A stretch of 20,787 bases of DNA, taken from assembly GCA_003024985.2 (NCBI GenBank), contig PXIH01S0013201.1. One strand, given 5' to 3'. Position numbers and translations under genes: made by a program. Below the pieces are notes generated by a model that was not told where the DNA came from, did no database searches, and was given only the letters and a program-made list of their open reading frames with translations. Positions 7,474 through 14,641 of the stretch are shown in pieces; position 1 is the first letter of the stretch; each line of letters starts with the position of its first letter. This DNA comes from Euperipatoides rowelli. Taxonomy: Eukaryota > Onychophora > Udeonychophora > Euonychophora > Peripatopsidae.

Positions 7474-8802
7474 CATGTCAACAGGCTGTCCTGTACTTGC
7501 AAGCACGTCCCTCCAAAAAGAACCTGTAATCTTAACTTTATTCCGATTTTTAACAGCAATCTCAATTGGAATATGTACAAGCTTTGTGCTCCAAAGACTA
7601 ATAATTAATTTTGTTTTACCTGCCATAGCGGCATGAACTGCATTTGCACCCAATCTTGAACAGTAAATTGAATCACCAGAATTAGCAGGTGCACTTCTTA
7701 TCATATAACTAGGATCAATATACTTTAAAGTTATTTTTATATTTTTTTTATGGAAATATTCATTAATTACAGTTTTCAAGTAAATACCAATATCTTGATA
7801 TAAGATATTTCCAGAGGCATCTTTTTTTCTATTGTTCACATCAAAGAATTTCTGTCCTGCTCCTTCAGCTACAAGGATTAAAGCATGTGGAAACCCATCA
7901 CATGATTCTTTACTTAAAAGTTTCTGTTCAAGATGAATTAAAAATCCATTAGGACCTTCAAGATCAAAATCAATTTCTGGAATTAAACAAAAATTAACAT
8001 CACTAGAAGAAAGTGCTGTATATGCTGCAATAAATCCTGAATCCCTGCCCATAACCTTCACAAGCCCAATACCATTGTGCGCACTTTTAGCCTCTGTATT
8101 CGCACATGTTACTGCAACAACTGCCTCACTAACGGCAGTCTCAAATCCAAAAGATCTTTGCACACACATAAAATCATTATCAATTGTCTTAGGAATACCA
8201 ACAACAGCAATTTTGAGTTTTCTTTTTTCAATCTCTTGTGCAATAAGTAAAGCACCTTTTTGAGTACCATCTCCACCAATATTAAAAAGTAAGTTAACAT
8301 TCATTCTCTCTAAAGTATCCACTATTTCAACAGCCCTAATGCCACCCCGTGCAGACCCTAAAATTGTTCCTCCCATCTTATCAATGTCATCTACTAAATC
8401 TGGATCAAGCCGTATAAAAGTATGATCATTACCATCAAATAACCCCTCATATCCGAACTTTACACCATAAATGTTCCTTACCCCATAAAGATTCCATAAA
8501 GTCCTAACAATAGAACGTATTACATCATTAACACCAGGACAAAGTCCACCACAAGTAGTAATTAAAGCCTTTACATGCTTTGACATAAAATAAATTTTTT
8601 CCCTAGGTCCAGCCTTTTCTAAGTAAATTTGTTTGATCTCCTGTTTTTTATCCTTGTATACATTAAATGCTACTTTGCGTTCTTCATCAACAAAAAATAT
8701 TTTATTTTCTGTTTGATAAATATTAACAATAGGATTTGGATATTTACTTTCACCTAAGTTCTCTATTGAAAAATCTAGATCTGTTTCTTCAAATTGCTTC
8801 AT
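7462..8802 (-). CDS. pfk: 6-phosphofructokinase, long spirochaete/trypanosome-type group (B31 BB0727-like)
   Basis: This enzyme phosphorylates fructose 6-phosphate in glycolysis, the central energy route in Borrelia. The 446-aa chain has a ~70-residue N-terminal extension, then the PFK core: GGLCPGVN (85-92), GGDGTQKGA (176-184), PKTIDND (204-210, catalytic D208) and MGRDSGF (251-257). The donor-deciding positions are mixed. The residue after the catalytic-loop Asp is Gly (GGDG), as in ATP enzymes, whereas PPi enzymes usually have Asp. The PKTIDND lysine is typical of the PPi and trypanosomal groups. ATP use is therefore the better guess, but it is unproven. The ATG at 8802 has AGGAG 7 nt upstream. 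It is last in the ktrB-ktrA-minD-like operon, 31 nt after the preceding gene. Confidence 0.93.
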   Translation of the reverse strand: MKQFEETDLDFSIENLGESKYPNPIVNIYQTENKIFFVDEERKVAFNVYKDKKQEIKQIYLEKAGPREKIYFMSKHVKALITTCGGLCPGVNDVIRSIVRTLWNLYGVRNIYGVKFGYEGLFDGNDHTFIRLDPDLVDDIDKMGGTILGSARGGIRAVEIVDTLERMNVNLLFNIGGDGTQKGALLIAQEIEKRKLKIAVVGIPKTIDNDFMCVQRSFGFETAVSEAVVAVTCANTEAKSAHNGIGLVKVMGRDSGFIAAYTALSSSDVNFCLIPEIDFDLEGPNGFLIHLEQKLLSKESCDGFPHALILVAEGAGQKFFDVNNRKKDASGNILYQDIGIYLKTVINEYFHKKNIKITLKYIDPSYMIRSAPANSGDSIYCSRLGANAVHAAMAGKTKLIISLWSTKLVHIPIEIAVKNRNKVKITGSFWRDVLASTGQPVDMKNT

Positions 8803-8833
8803 GGAGTTTCTCCTGTAATAAAACTAATTTTAC

Positions 8834-9805
8834 TTATTTCTTAATATATTTACCCTGGTCTTTAATCATATCATAAATATCATCATATATGTAAGGAGAT
8901 CCTTCATTGGGAGCTTTAATCAAATTAGTAGCTATGAAATCAAAATATTTATTTAATTTAGAGTTACTATTCAAATCTATAAAAGGAGTCCTATTATTAA
9001 TAGCTTCTCTAAAGTTTTTTGCAAAAGGAATAAAGCCTATAAATTCTATTGGAAGATTAATATTATTTTTTACAACATTAATCAAATTTTCACACATTGC
9101 TATTTCCTCACTCAATTCAATTCTATTTAAAACTATCCTAGTAAAAAAATTACTCATCATTTTTTTTACTCTCAAAGAAGAGCTCATAGATATCTCTTTA
9201 AGTCCTATGATTAAATCTTTAAATCCTATTTCAGTTCCTTCAATTTTATTTTTAAAAAATTGACTAATATAATCACGTTCAGGACTTTTACTTGGAAATC
9301 CTAAGTACAAAAGCCTATAAAGTGCATTTTTTAAAAATGCATAAGCATTCAAAATAGAAGGAGTTTCAGGAATAGTAACAATTATTCCATTGTAGGAAGC
9401 AAGATAAAAATCTATAGTATTATAAGAAGTTCCAGAACCTAAATCTAAAAATATAAAATCAGCAACAAGATCCTCCTGAATAGCTATAATAATTTTTCTT
9501 TTAACAGCAAAAGATAAATTAGCTGTACCTATAAAAAGAGAATCTCCAGGTATTAAGAAAAGTTTATTGTATTTCGTAGGAAGAACTAAATTACTAAAGT
9601 GTTTTTCTTTTTTATTTATAAAAGAACCAATCCCTTGTCCAGTATTTTTAATACCTAAACATGTATGTAGATTAGAACCACCAAGATCAAGGTCAATTAA
9701 TATCACAGTTCTACCTAAACTAGCAAGTTTATACCCAATATTAGCAACAAATGAGGTTTTTCCAACGCCCCCTTTACCACTTGCTACAGGAATTATTTTA
9801 GCCAT
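8834..9805 (-). CDS. MinD/FlhG-like P-loop ATPase (B31 BB0726-like)
   Basis: This belongs to the SIMIBI-class MinD/ParA/Mrp ATPases, which dimerise on ATP and position cell structures or carry out assembly tasks. The deviant Walker A is GKGGVGKT (residues 10-17) with the signature lysine K11. Switch I is IDLDLGGSN (37-45) and switch II is FLDLGSGTSYNTIDF. The GGSN form of the switch and the following LHTCLG stretch resemble the FlhG/MinD-like branch rather than ParA. No C-terminal amphipathic helix is obvious, but the last 20 residues (PYIYDDIYDMIKDQGKYIKK) are a charged tail. It lies 19 nt after ktrA and before pfk. What it positions or regulates is not evident from the context. Confidence 0.85.
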   Translation of the reverse strand: MAKIIPVASGKGGVGKTSFVANIGYKLASLGRTVILIDLDLGGSNLHTCLGIKNTGQGIGSFINKKEKHFSNLVLPTKYNKLFLIPGDSLFIGTANLSFAVKRKIIIAIQEDLVADFIFLDLGSGTSYNTIDFYLASYNGIIVTIPETPSILNAYAFLKNALYRLLYLGFPSKSPERDYISQFFKNKIEGTEIGFKDLIIGLKEISMSSSLRVKKMMSNFFTRIVLNRIELSEEIAMCENLINVVKNNINLPIEFIGFIPFAKNFREAINNRTPFIDLNSNSKLNKYFDFIATNLIKAPNEGSPYIYDDIYDMIKDQGKYIKK

Positions 9806-9824
9806 TTAATATATCCTAACCATA

Positions 9825-10592
9825 TTATTTTTTAGATTTTTTAACTCTTTTCAGAAAATTAAAAAGACTAAAAATACCTATTTTTTTGCTTTCATCTTGT
9901 TGTGAAGCAAGTTCATCTAAATTAGTCTTAGAAATTAAATCTTTACTATTAGTAAAGATTTCAACGTTATCTGTCCTACCACAAATAACAATTCTATCAT
10001 CTTTTAAAAAATAATAGTCCCCACCAATAAAATCATATTTCAAATTACTTAAATTTCTAACAGCAATCACTGTAATACCTTTTTTAAATCTTAAATCTGA
10101 TTCAAACAGAGTTTTACCAACATACTCTTTAGGAATTGTAGTCTCAGCAACAACAATATCATGACCTATAATACTATAAGTTGAAAGTGTTGGTGAGATT
10201 AAAAGTGGTGTAAGCCTTTTTGCCGCATCTTTACTTGGAAATATAATTTTTGTAGCACCTAAAGTTTTCAAAATTTCTGCATTATCAACTTCTTCTGTTT
10301 TAACGTAAATTTCTTTAACCCCTAAAAGATTACAATAATGCGTTACAAGGCAAGTTTTACCTAAATTATCATTGAAATCAATAATAACAGCATCAGTATC
10401 AAAAGGAATTATTTTTTTTAAACTAGCCTTTGTAAACTGCTCAATAATAAAACTTTCTGTTGCTAACATATCATTTTCTTCTACAGTTTCTTTTACATTA
10501 TCAATAATTATAATCTGACAATCTAACTTACTTAAGTCCTCAAGTAGATGAACTGCTAAATTACTAAGACCAATAATAACAAATGTTTTCAT
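9825..10592 (-). CDS. ktrA: KtrA-type RCK potassium-channel regulatory subunit
   Basis: KtrA forms a cytosolic ring that gates the KtrB potassium channel on nucleotide binding. The 255-aa protein has an N-terminal Rossmann RCK_N domain (about 1-130; first strand KTFVIIG, acidic end of strand two at D31) and an RCK_C domain (about 140-220; TIPKEYVGKTL, LRFKKGITVIAVRN, DYYFLKDDRIVICG). The glycine motif is degenerate: G8-L-S10-N-L-A13 instead of GxGxxG, which may change nucleotide preference. A basic tail (RVKKSKK) ends the protein. It is 4 nt downstream of ktrB, the standard partner. RCK_C domains of KtrA in Firmicutes bind c-di-AMP; that is family knowledge, not something shown here. Confidence 0.92.
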   Translation of the reverse strand: MKTFVIIGLSNLAVHLLEDLSKLDCQIIIIDNVKETVEENDMLATESFIIEQFTKASLKKIIPFDTDAVIIDFNDNLGKTCLVTHYCNLLGVKEIYVKTEEVDNAEILKTLGATKIIFPSKDAAKRLTPLLISPTLSTYSIIGHDIVVAETTIPKEYVGKTLFESDLRFKKGITVIAVRNLSNLKYDFIGGDYYFLKDDRIVICGRTDNVEIFTNSKDLISKTNLDELASQQDESKKIGIFSLFNFLKRVKKSKK

Positions 10593-10596
10593 ACAA

Positions 10597-11916
10597 CTAA
10601 CCTACCAAAATATCTTGTATTGGCCTTGTATAATGCCTAATAACATATTTCTCTCTTACAAATATCGCCATAGAGAAAAGACCTATTCTACCAGCAAACA
10701 TAGTACAAATTATAATAATTTTCCCTATAAATGACAAACTAGGAGTCACTCCAGTGGACAACCCAACCGTTCCAAGTGCAGAAAAAACTTCATAAATTAA
10801 ATCCATAATCCCCCACCGCCCTTCTCCATCTGTTAAAAGTAATAAAAAAAATGATAAAAATAAAATAAAAACAGACCTTACAAAAAAAAGTAATGCAAAT
10901 CTTATACTAGAAACAGATACTTTATAAGAACCTATTATAAATCCGTCTTTATTTTCATTTTTTAAAACAGCAAGCAAAATTAAAAAAAAAGTTGTTACCT
11001 TAATTCCACCTGCTGTAGAACCAGGTGCACCACCTATGAACATAAAAGGTAAACTTAAAACCTTAGTAAGGTCAGTAATGAGATTATTGTCTAAAAAACT
11101 AAAACCTGCTGTTCTTGTACTTATGGAATAAAAAATAGAATTAAAAATTAATAAAGATCTTGAATACCCATCCAAAATTTTATGTCTTTCTGTCATATAA
11201 AATAAAAATGAACCAAAAATAATCAAAAATAAACTAACTAAAATGACAACTCGAGCATGTAAAGATAATTTCTTTTTTGTTCTAATAGAATTTGCAATAT
11301 CTCTATAAACCATAAAGCCTAAACCTCCACATACAATCAACAGACTAACAACAACAATAGCTTCAGGAACTTCTCGCCAAGCATATAAACTGTTACCATG
11401 CATAGAAAATCCTGCATTACAAAAAGCAGATACTGTTGTAAAAATAACTTCAATAAGCGAAATTTTATGTCCTTTAAGATTAAAACAAAGTAATATTAAT
11501 AATATTCCTATTAGCTCAATAAAAAATGTTATAAAAAGAATACTTCGCATTATAATCTTAGGATTATATTCAATGTTCGAAAGCGAATATTGCTTAATTA
11601 TCTTAGCATCTGTTAAGTTCAATTTTCTTTTTGGAATCAAAAGGTAAAAAGTAGTAATTGTAATAAAACCTAATCCACCAAATTGAATTAAAAACATAAT
11701 TATCACAAAACCAAAAATAGAAAAATTCTCAATGTTAATTGTAACAAGACCAGTAATACTTACAGCAGAAACAGAAGTAAAAAGTGCATCTATATAATCA
11801 AGACTTGTTTCTCCATTCCATGAAATAGGAAGATACAATACAAAAGAGCCTATGCCCATAATAATTATGAAATAACTAAAAAGGAAAAATTTATCACTAA
11901 ATTCTAACTTAAACAT
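10597..11916 (-). CDS. ktrB: KtrB/TrkH-family potassium uptake channel subunit
   Basis: KtrB is the membrane subunit that imports K+ (often Na+-dependent). The 439-aa chain shows the four-fold M1-P-M2 architecture. The selectivity-filter glycines lie in four pore loops: SITGL (G56), CNAGF (G169), STRTAGF (G271) and GTVGL (G385). The intramembrane gate loop GGAPGSTAGG (295-304) is intact. The C-terminus is charged. The ATG at 11916 lies in a 13-bp tandem duplication that creates a second ATG 13 bp upstream (11929) in another frame, and no clear Shine-Dalgarno is present. It is the first gene of ktrB-ktrA-minD-like-pfk and is divergent from the cyaB-like gene across a 147-bp palindrome-rich gap. 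Confidence 0.95.
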   Translation of the reverse strand: MFKLEFSDKFFLFSYFIIIMGIGSFVLYLPISWNGETSLDYIDALFTSVSAVSITGLVTINIENFSIFGFVIIMFLIQFGGLGFITITTFYLLIPKRKLNLTDAKIIKQYSLSNIEYNPKIIMRSILFITFFIELIGILLILLCFNLKGHKISLIEVIFTTVSAFCNAGFSMHGNSLYAWREVPEAIVVVSLLIVCGGLGFMVYRDIANSIRTKKKLSLHARVVILVSLFLIIFGSFLFYMTERHKILDGYSRSLLIFNSIFYSISTRTAGFSFLDNNLITDLTKVLSLPFMFIGGAPGSTAGGIKVTTFFLILLAVLKNENKDGFIIGSYKVSVSSIRFALLFFVRSVFILFLSFFLLLLTDGEGRWGIMDLIYEVFSALGTVGLSTGVTPSLSFIGKIIIICTMFAGRIGLFSMAIFVREKYVIRHYTRPIQDILVG

Positions 11917-11929
11917 CTAACTTAAACAT
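11904..11929 (-). repeat. 13-bp tandem duplication spanning the ktrB start codon
   Basis: On the + strand CTAACTTAAACAT occurs twice with no gap (11904-11916 and 11917-11929). Read on the - strand each copy begins ATGTTTAAGTTAG, so the start codon and first four codons of ktrB are duplicated out of frame. The outer ATG (11929) opens a six-codon frame (MFKLDV) that stops inside ktrB codon 3. Confidence 0.95.
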
Positions 11930-11949
11930 CAAAACTAAAAATTCCAAAT

Positions 11950-11993
11950 ATACTATTTATATATTTTCATTTATTCAAATGTATAAATAGTAT
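11950..11993. promoter_or_regulatory. Inverted repeat between divergent ktrB and cyaB-like genes
   Basis: ATACTATTTATA (11950-11961) and TATAAATAGTAT (11982-11993) form a perfect 12-bp inverted repeat. The 20-bp spacer holds a smaller one, CATTT-attc-AAATG. It lies between diverging genes, so a protein-binding site or a leader structure is more likely than a terminator. I cannot say which gene it serves. Confidence 0.5.
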
Positions 11994-12014
11994 TAAAATT
12001 AAATAAATAAAACT

Positions 12015-12059
12015 TATAATCAATTATTATATAATATATTATTATTATTAATAATATAT
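12015..12059 (+). promoter_or_regulatory. AT-only leader with TATAAT boxes and hairpin before the cyaB-like gene
   Basis: TATAAT occurs at 12015-12020 and 12030-12035, both without a convincing -35 box. An inverted repeat, ATATATTATTA (12034-12044) with TAATAATATAT (12049-12059), ends 4 nt before the ATG at 12064. No Shine-Dalgarno-like purine stretch exists in this leader, so initiation is either leaderless-like or depends on an unstructured AU-rich leader. Confidence 0.4.
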
Positions 12060-12063
12060 AAAC

Positions 12064-12594
12064 ATGTTAGAAGTAGAAATAAAAACACGCATTTTAAATA
12101 ATGATATTAATAGGATTATAAAATTAGCTAATGAAAATTTTACCTTTATTAAGGAAAATATCAAGTTTGATACTTATTATTATAATGGAGATAAAATTAT
12201 TAGAGTTAGAACAATTGATACAGATATACCAATAATTATTACATATAAGGATAAATTACTAAAAGAACAAATAGAAATTAATAAAGAGTTTGAATTTAAA
12301 GTTGACAATCTAGAAAATTTTCTTTCATTTATAAACGAACTTAAATTTAAACTCATTTATAAAAAGAAAAAAAATAGCCTTAGCTACAAAAGTAATGATG
12401 TTTCCATTGAAATTAATGAAATAGAAAACCTAGGCTTTTTCCTAGAAGTTGAAAAACTAATAAATGAAATTCAATTATTAGAAAAGACTTCATTAGAACT
12501 CATAGAGATAATAAAATTTTTTAAACTAGAAAAAAACATAGAAACCAGATCATACCTTGAATTACTCAAAAATCAAGATCACTCATTGTCTTAA
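12064..12594 (+). CDS. cyaB: CYTH-domain protein, putative class IV adenylate cyclase (B31 BB0723-like)
   Basis: CYTH proteins form an eight-strand tunnel that binds triphosphates; the CyaB branch makes cAMP, another branch hydrolyses thiamine triphosphate. The diagnostic N-terminal ExExK motif is present as E3-V-E5-I-K7. The tunnel-lining basic residues follow: IIRVRTI (arginines), ITYKDK and YKKKKNSLSY, plus the late acidic pairs SIEINEI and FFLEVEKL that bind metal. The length (176 aa) is full for the family. The B. burgdorferi locus is annotated as a class IV cyclase, so I use cyaB, but the sequence alone does not exclude a phosphatase. It is the only + gene in this block and overlaps the converging hypothetical gene by 29 bp. 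Confidence 0.85.
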   Translation: MLEVEIKTRILNNDINRIIKLANENFTFIKENIKFDTYYYNGDKIIRVRTIDTDIPIIITYKDKLLKEQIEINKEFEFKVDNLENFLSFINELKFKLIYKKKKNSLSYKSNDVSIEINEIENLGFFLEVEKLINEIQLLEKTSLELIEIIKFFKLEKNIETRSYLELLKNQDHSLS

Positions 12595-14017
12595 TGAATA
12601 TAACCTTAGAATTCTCGCCTTTATAGCTAAATAATAACTTATTACCATAGACCATAAACCTAGGTTCATTTACTCTTAATTCAAAAATTTCTTTTGAATT
12701 AAGGTAATACCATTTATCATTTTTAAAATAAATTAACATTACATTTGTTTCATCTTCAAATGTCAAAAATAAGTTATCTTTATATTGTTCAATATCACTA
12801 TGAATTTCATTTGTTTTTATATTAGGACTTATATTATTCCATACACTAGATTCTATATTATTTACTACAACAACAGGCCTACCTTGAGTAATATAACTCA
12901 TAATAATATTATTGTTCTTCCAATCAAATAATACTTTTACAGAATGAGCAAACTCAGTTGACTGTGTATTTGTATTTTGCCAATTTTTTCCTTTATATAC
13001 TATAAATTCAGATTTTATTTTATTATCTTCATTTGAAATATAATTATAAAAAACTCCTAAAAAAGGTTCCACTAAAAGTCCTATTTTTTCAACATTATTA
13101 ATTTCAACACTACCTTTTGTTAAATAAGGCAGCATAATATTATCCCATTCTTTACCATAGCCTTTATTTTTCAGCAATATTACCTTAAAATTATTTTTAA
13201 CACAAGAAAGATAAACTAAATACACGTTATCTTTATTATCAGTTCTAATTCCTAGCAAAGAACCCACATTATACACCTGACTAGGACTTACGTCCAACCA
13301 TTGCCTATTATTAAATTTTTTTATAAATATTTCGCTAGGAAAATGCCCATTTTTTTTAGTTGTAAAAGCAATATATAAATTACCTTTGTTGTTTATAATG
13401 AAATCAAACTTATCTACATTCAAGATGTTTAAATTCACATTATTATTCAAACTAAACCAACCAACACCCTGAATATATTGAGATATTCTAATATTTACAT
13501 TATCTTCAAGCTGATATGCAATGTAAATATTTTTTTGATAAACATTAATTAAATACTTCTTAATCCTACTTGTTTCTCTTAACGGCGGCAGGTTGTCTAA
13601 ACCAAATACTTTATTCTCCTTATTAACATAAGTTCCTTTTACGCCAGACATATGACCATCTAAAATAGATAGATCTAAACTTACAATTGAGAATTTTAGA
13701 ACTTCATTACTGGACACAACATACATTATTAAATAAAGAACGTTTTTATCAAGTTTTAACTTTACGCTATTAACATGTATTTTAGCTGTTATATATTTTT
13801 TATTAGAAACATCATAAACAACAAATACAATACTGGTATCTATTTTCTTCTCTACACTTAAAATGTAATCAGCTGTTTGGCTAACTTTTAAATAAATTCT
13901 ACCTTTACTTTCTAAGGCCTTTGTCACTACACTATTATTCGTTTCTGTTAAAATTTGATCACTAGAAATTGAATTCAAAGTTAATACAGTTAAAAACAAT
14001 AAAGATATTATTAACAT
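12566..14017 (-). CDS. Exported hypothetical protein with beta-propeller-like repeats (B31 BB0722-like)
   Basis: I do not recognise a named family. The 483-aa protein begins with a hydrophobic signal-like segment (MLIISLLFLTVLTLNSISS) without a lipobox cysteine, so it is probably periplasmic or anchored. The rest is beta-rich, with recurring units of the pattern hydrophobic-Y-hydrophobic-A/V-Y/F, a polar turn, then an aromatic W: IYIAYQLEDN..GWFSL, LYIAFTTKKN..QWLDVSP, VYLVYLSCVKN..EWDNI, NNIIMSYITQ..SVWNNISP, LFLTFEDETN..KWYYL. Five such units suggest a beta-propeller. It starts 3 nt after the pgsA stop with no strong ribosome binding site, implying coupling, and its last 29 bp overlap the 3' end of the cyaB-like gene on the other strand. 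Confidence 0.75.
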   Translation of the reverse strand: MLIISLLFLTVLTLNSISSDQILTETNNSVVTKALESKGRIYLKVSQTADYILSVEKKIDTSIVFVVYDVSNKKYITAKIHVNSVKLKLDKNVLYLIMYVVSSNEVLKFSIVSLDLSILDGHMSGVKGTYVNKENKVFGLDNLPPLRETSRIKKYLINVYQKNIYIAYQLEDNVNIRISQYIQGVGWFSLNNNVNLNILNVDKFDFIINNKGNLYIAFTTKKNGHFPSEIFIKKFNNRQWLDVSPSQVYNVGSLLGIRTDNKDNVYLVYLSCVKNNFKVILLKNKGYGKEWDNIMLPYLTKGSVEINNVEKIGLLVEPFLGVFYNYISNEDNKIKSEFIVYKGKNWQNTNTQSTEFAHSVKVLFDWKNNNIIMSYITQGRPVVVVNNIESSVWNNISPNIKTNEIHSDIEQYKDNLFLTFEDETNVMLIYFKNDKWYYLNSKEIFELRVNEPRFMVYGNKLLFSYKGENSKVIFIKTMSDLDF

Positions 14018-14020
14018 GCT

Positions 14021-14641
14021 TTATGCACTGCTACTTCTTTTAAGACAAATTAAATGATCTATAAAAGAAAGAATAGATAAAATACTAGCAATTACATAAA
14101 CTATTTGAACAAGCATTATTAAACTCACATTAATACGCAAAACGTAACTCAAAACAGACTCTACCATATTTATATACCTTAAACGCATTAAGGTATATAA
14201 AATGAAACTACCAAGAGAAGCAATTCCATAAAAAATAGTTTTCAACTTTCCTAAAAATTTAGCTTGTTGAACTACATTGTATTGAATAATCAAATTTCTT
14301 AAAAAAGCTACTGAAACTTCTCTATATATAAATATTAAAAAAAAATAATAAGGCGTTAAATCTTTATATACAAAAAATGCAAAATAAGATAAATGCTGTA
14401 AAACATCTGCATAAGGATCTAAAATCTTCCCTAAGTTTGTTATTAAGTTATATTCCCTTGCTATGTAACCATCTAAAAAATCACTAACTTCATTAAATAT
14501 AAAAAAAGCCCATATGATAAATAAAAAATAAATGTTTGGAAAAATATCTTCTATAAATAATAAAATTAAAATTAAAAAACTAACAATAATCCTTAAAACT
14601 GTAATCAGATTTGGGTTAATAATACATAATTTTTTGTGCAC
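14021..14641 (-). CDS. pgsA: CDP-alcohol phosphatidyltransferase, probable phosphatidylglycerophosphate synthase
   Basis: This inner-membrane enzyme joins CDP-diacylglycerol to glycerol 3-phosphate, the first step to phosphatidylglycerol. The family motif DxxDGxxAR(8x)GxxxDxxxD is complete: D54, D57-G58, A61-R62, G71, D75 and D79. Several hydrophobic spans flank it (about 13-30, 34-50, 80-100, 120-150, 165-195). The 206-aa length suits PgsA. The start is GTG at 14641, directly after the thrS TAA with no spacer, with a strong AAGGAGG (14650-14656) 8 nt upstream inside the end of thrS. Substrate choice (glycerol phosphate versus another alcohol) is inferred from orthology with BB0721. Confidence 0.88.
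   Translation of the reverse strand: MHKKLCIINPNLITVLRIIVSFLILILLFIEDIFPNIYFLFIIWAFFIFNEVSDFLDGYIAREYNLITNLGKILDPYADVLQHLSYFAFFVYKDLTPYYFFLIFIYREVSVAFLRNLIIQYNVVQQAKFLGKLKTIFYGIASLGSFILYTLMRLRYINMVESVLSYVLRINVSLIMLVQIVYVIASILSILSFIDHLICLKRSSSA

Noticed and set aside
8907-9263. Open frame of about 118 codons on the + strand opposite the MinD-like gene
   Set aside because: It is a shadow of a well-supported gene on the other strand, with no ribosome binding site and no family resemblance.
12034-12059. AT-only inverted repeat before the cyaB-like gene as a replication origin element
   Set aside because: No DnaA-box cluster, no dnaA/dnaN/gyr neighbours, and strand switching here is explained by divergent operons; simple AT richness makes such repeats easy.
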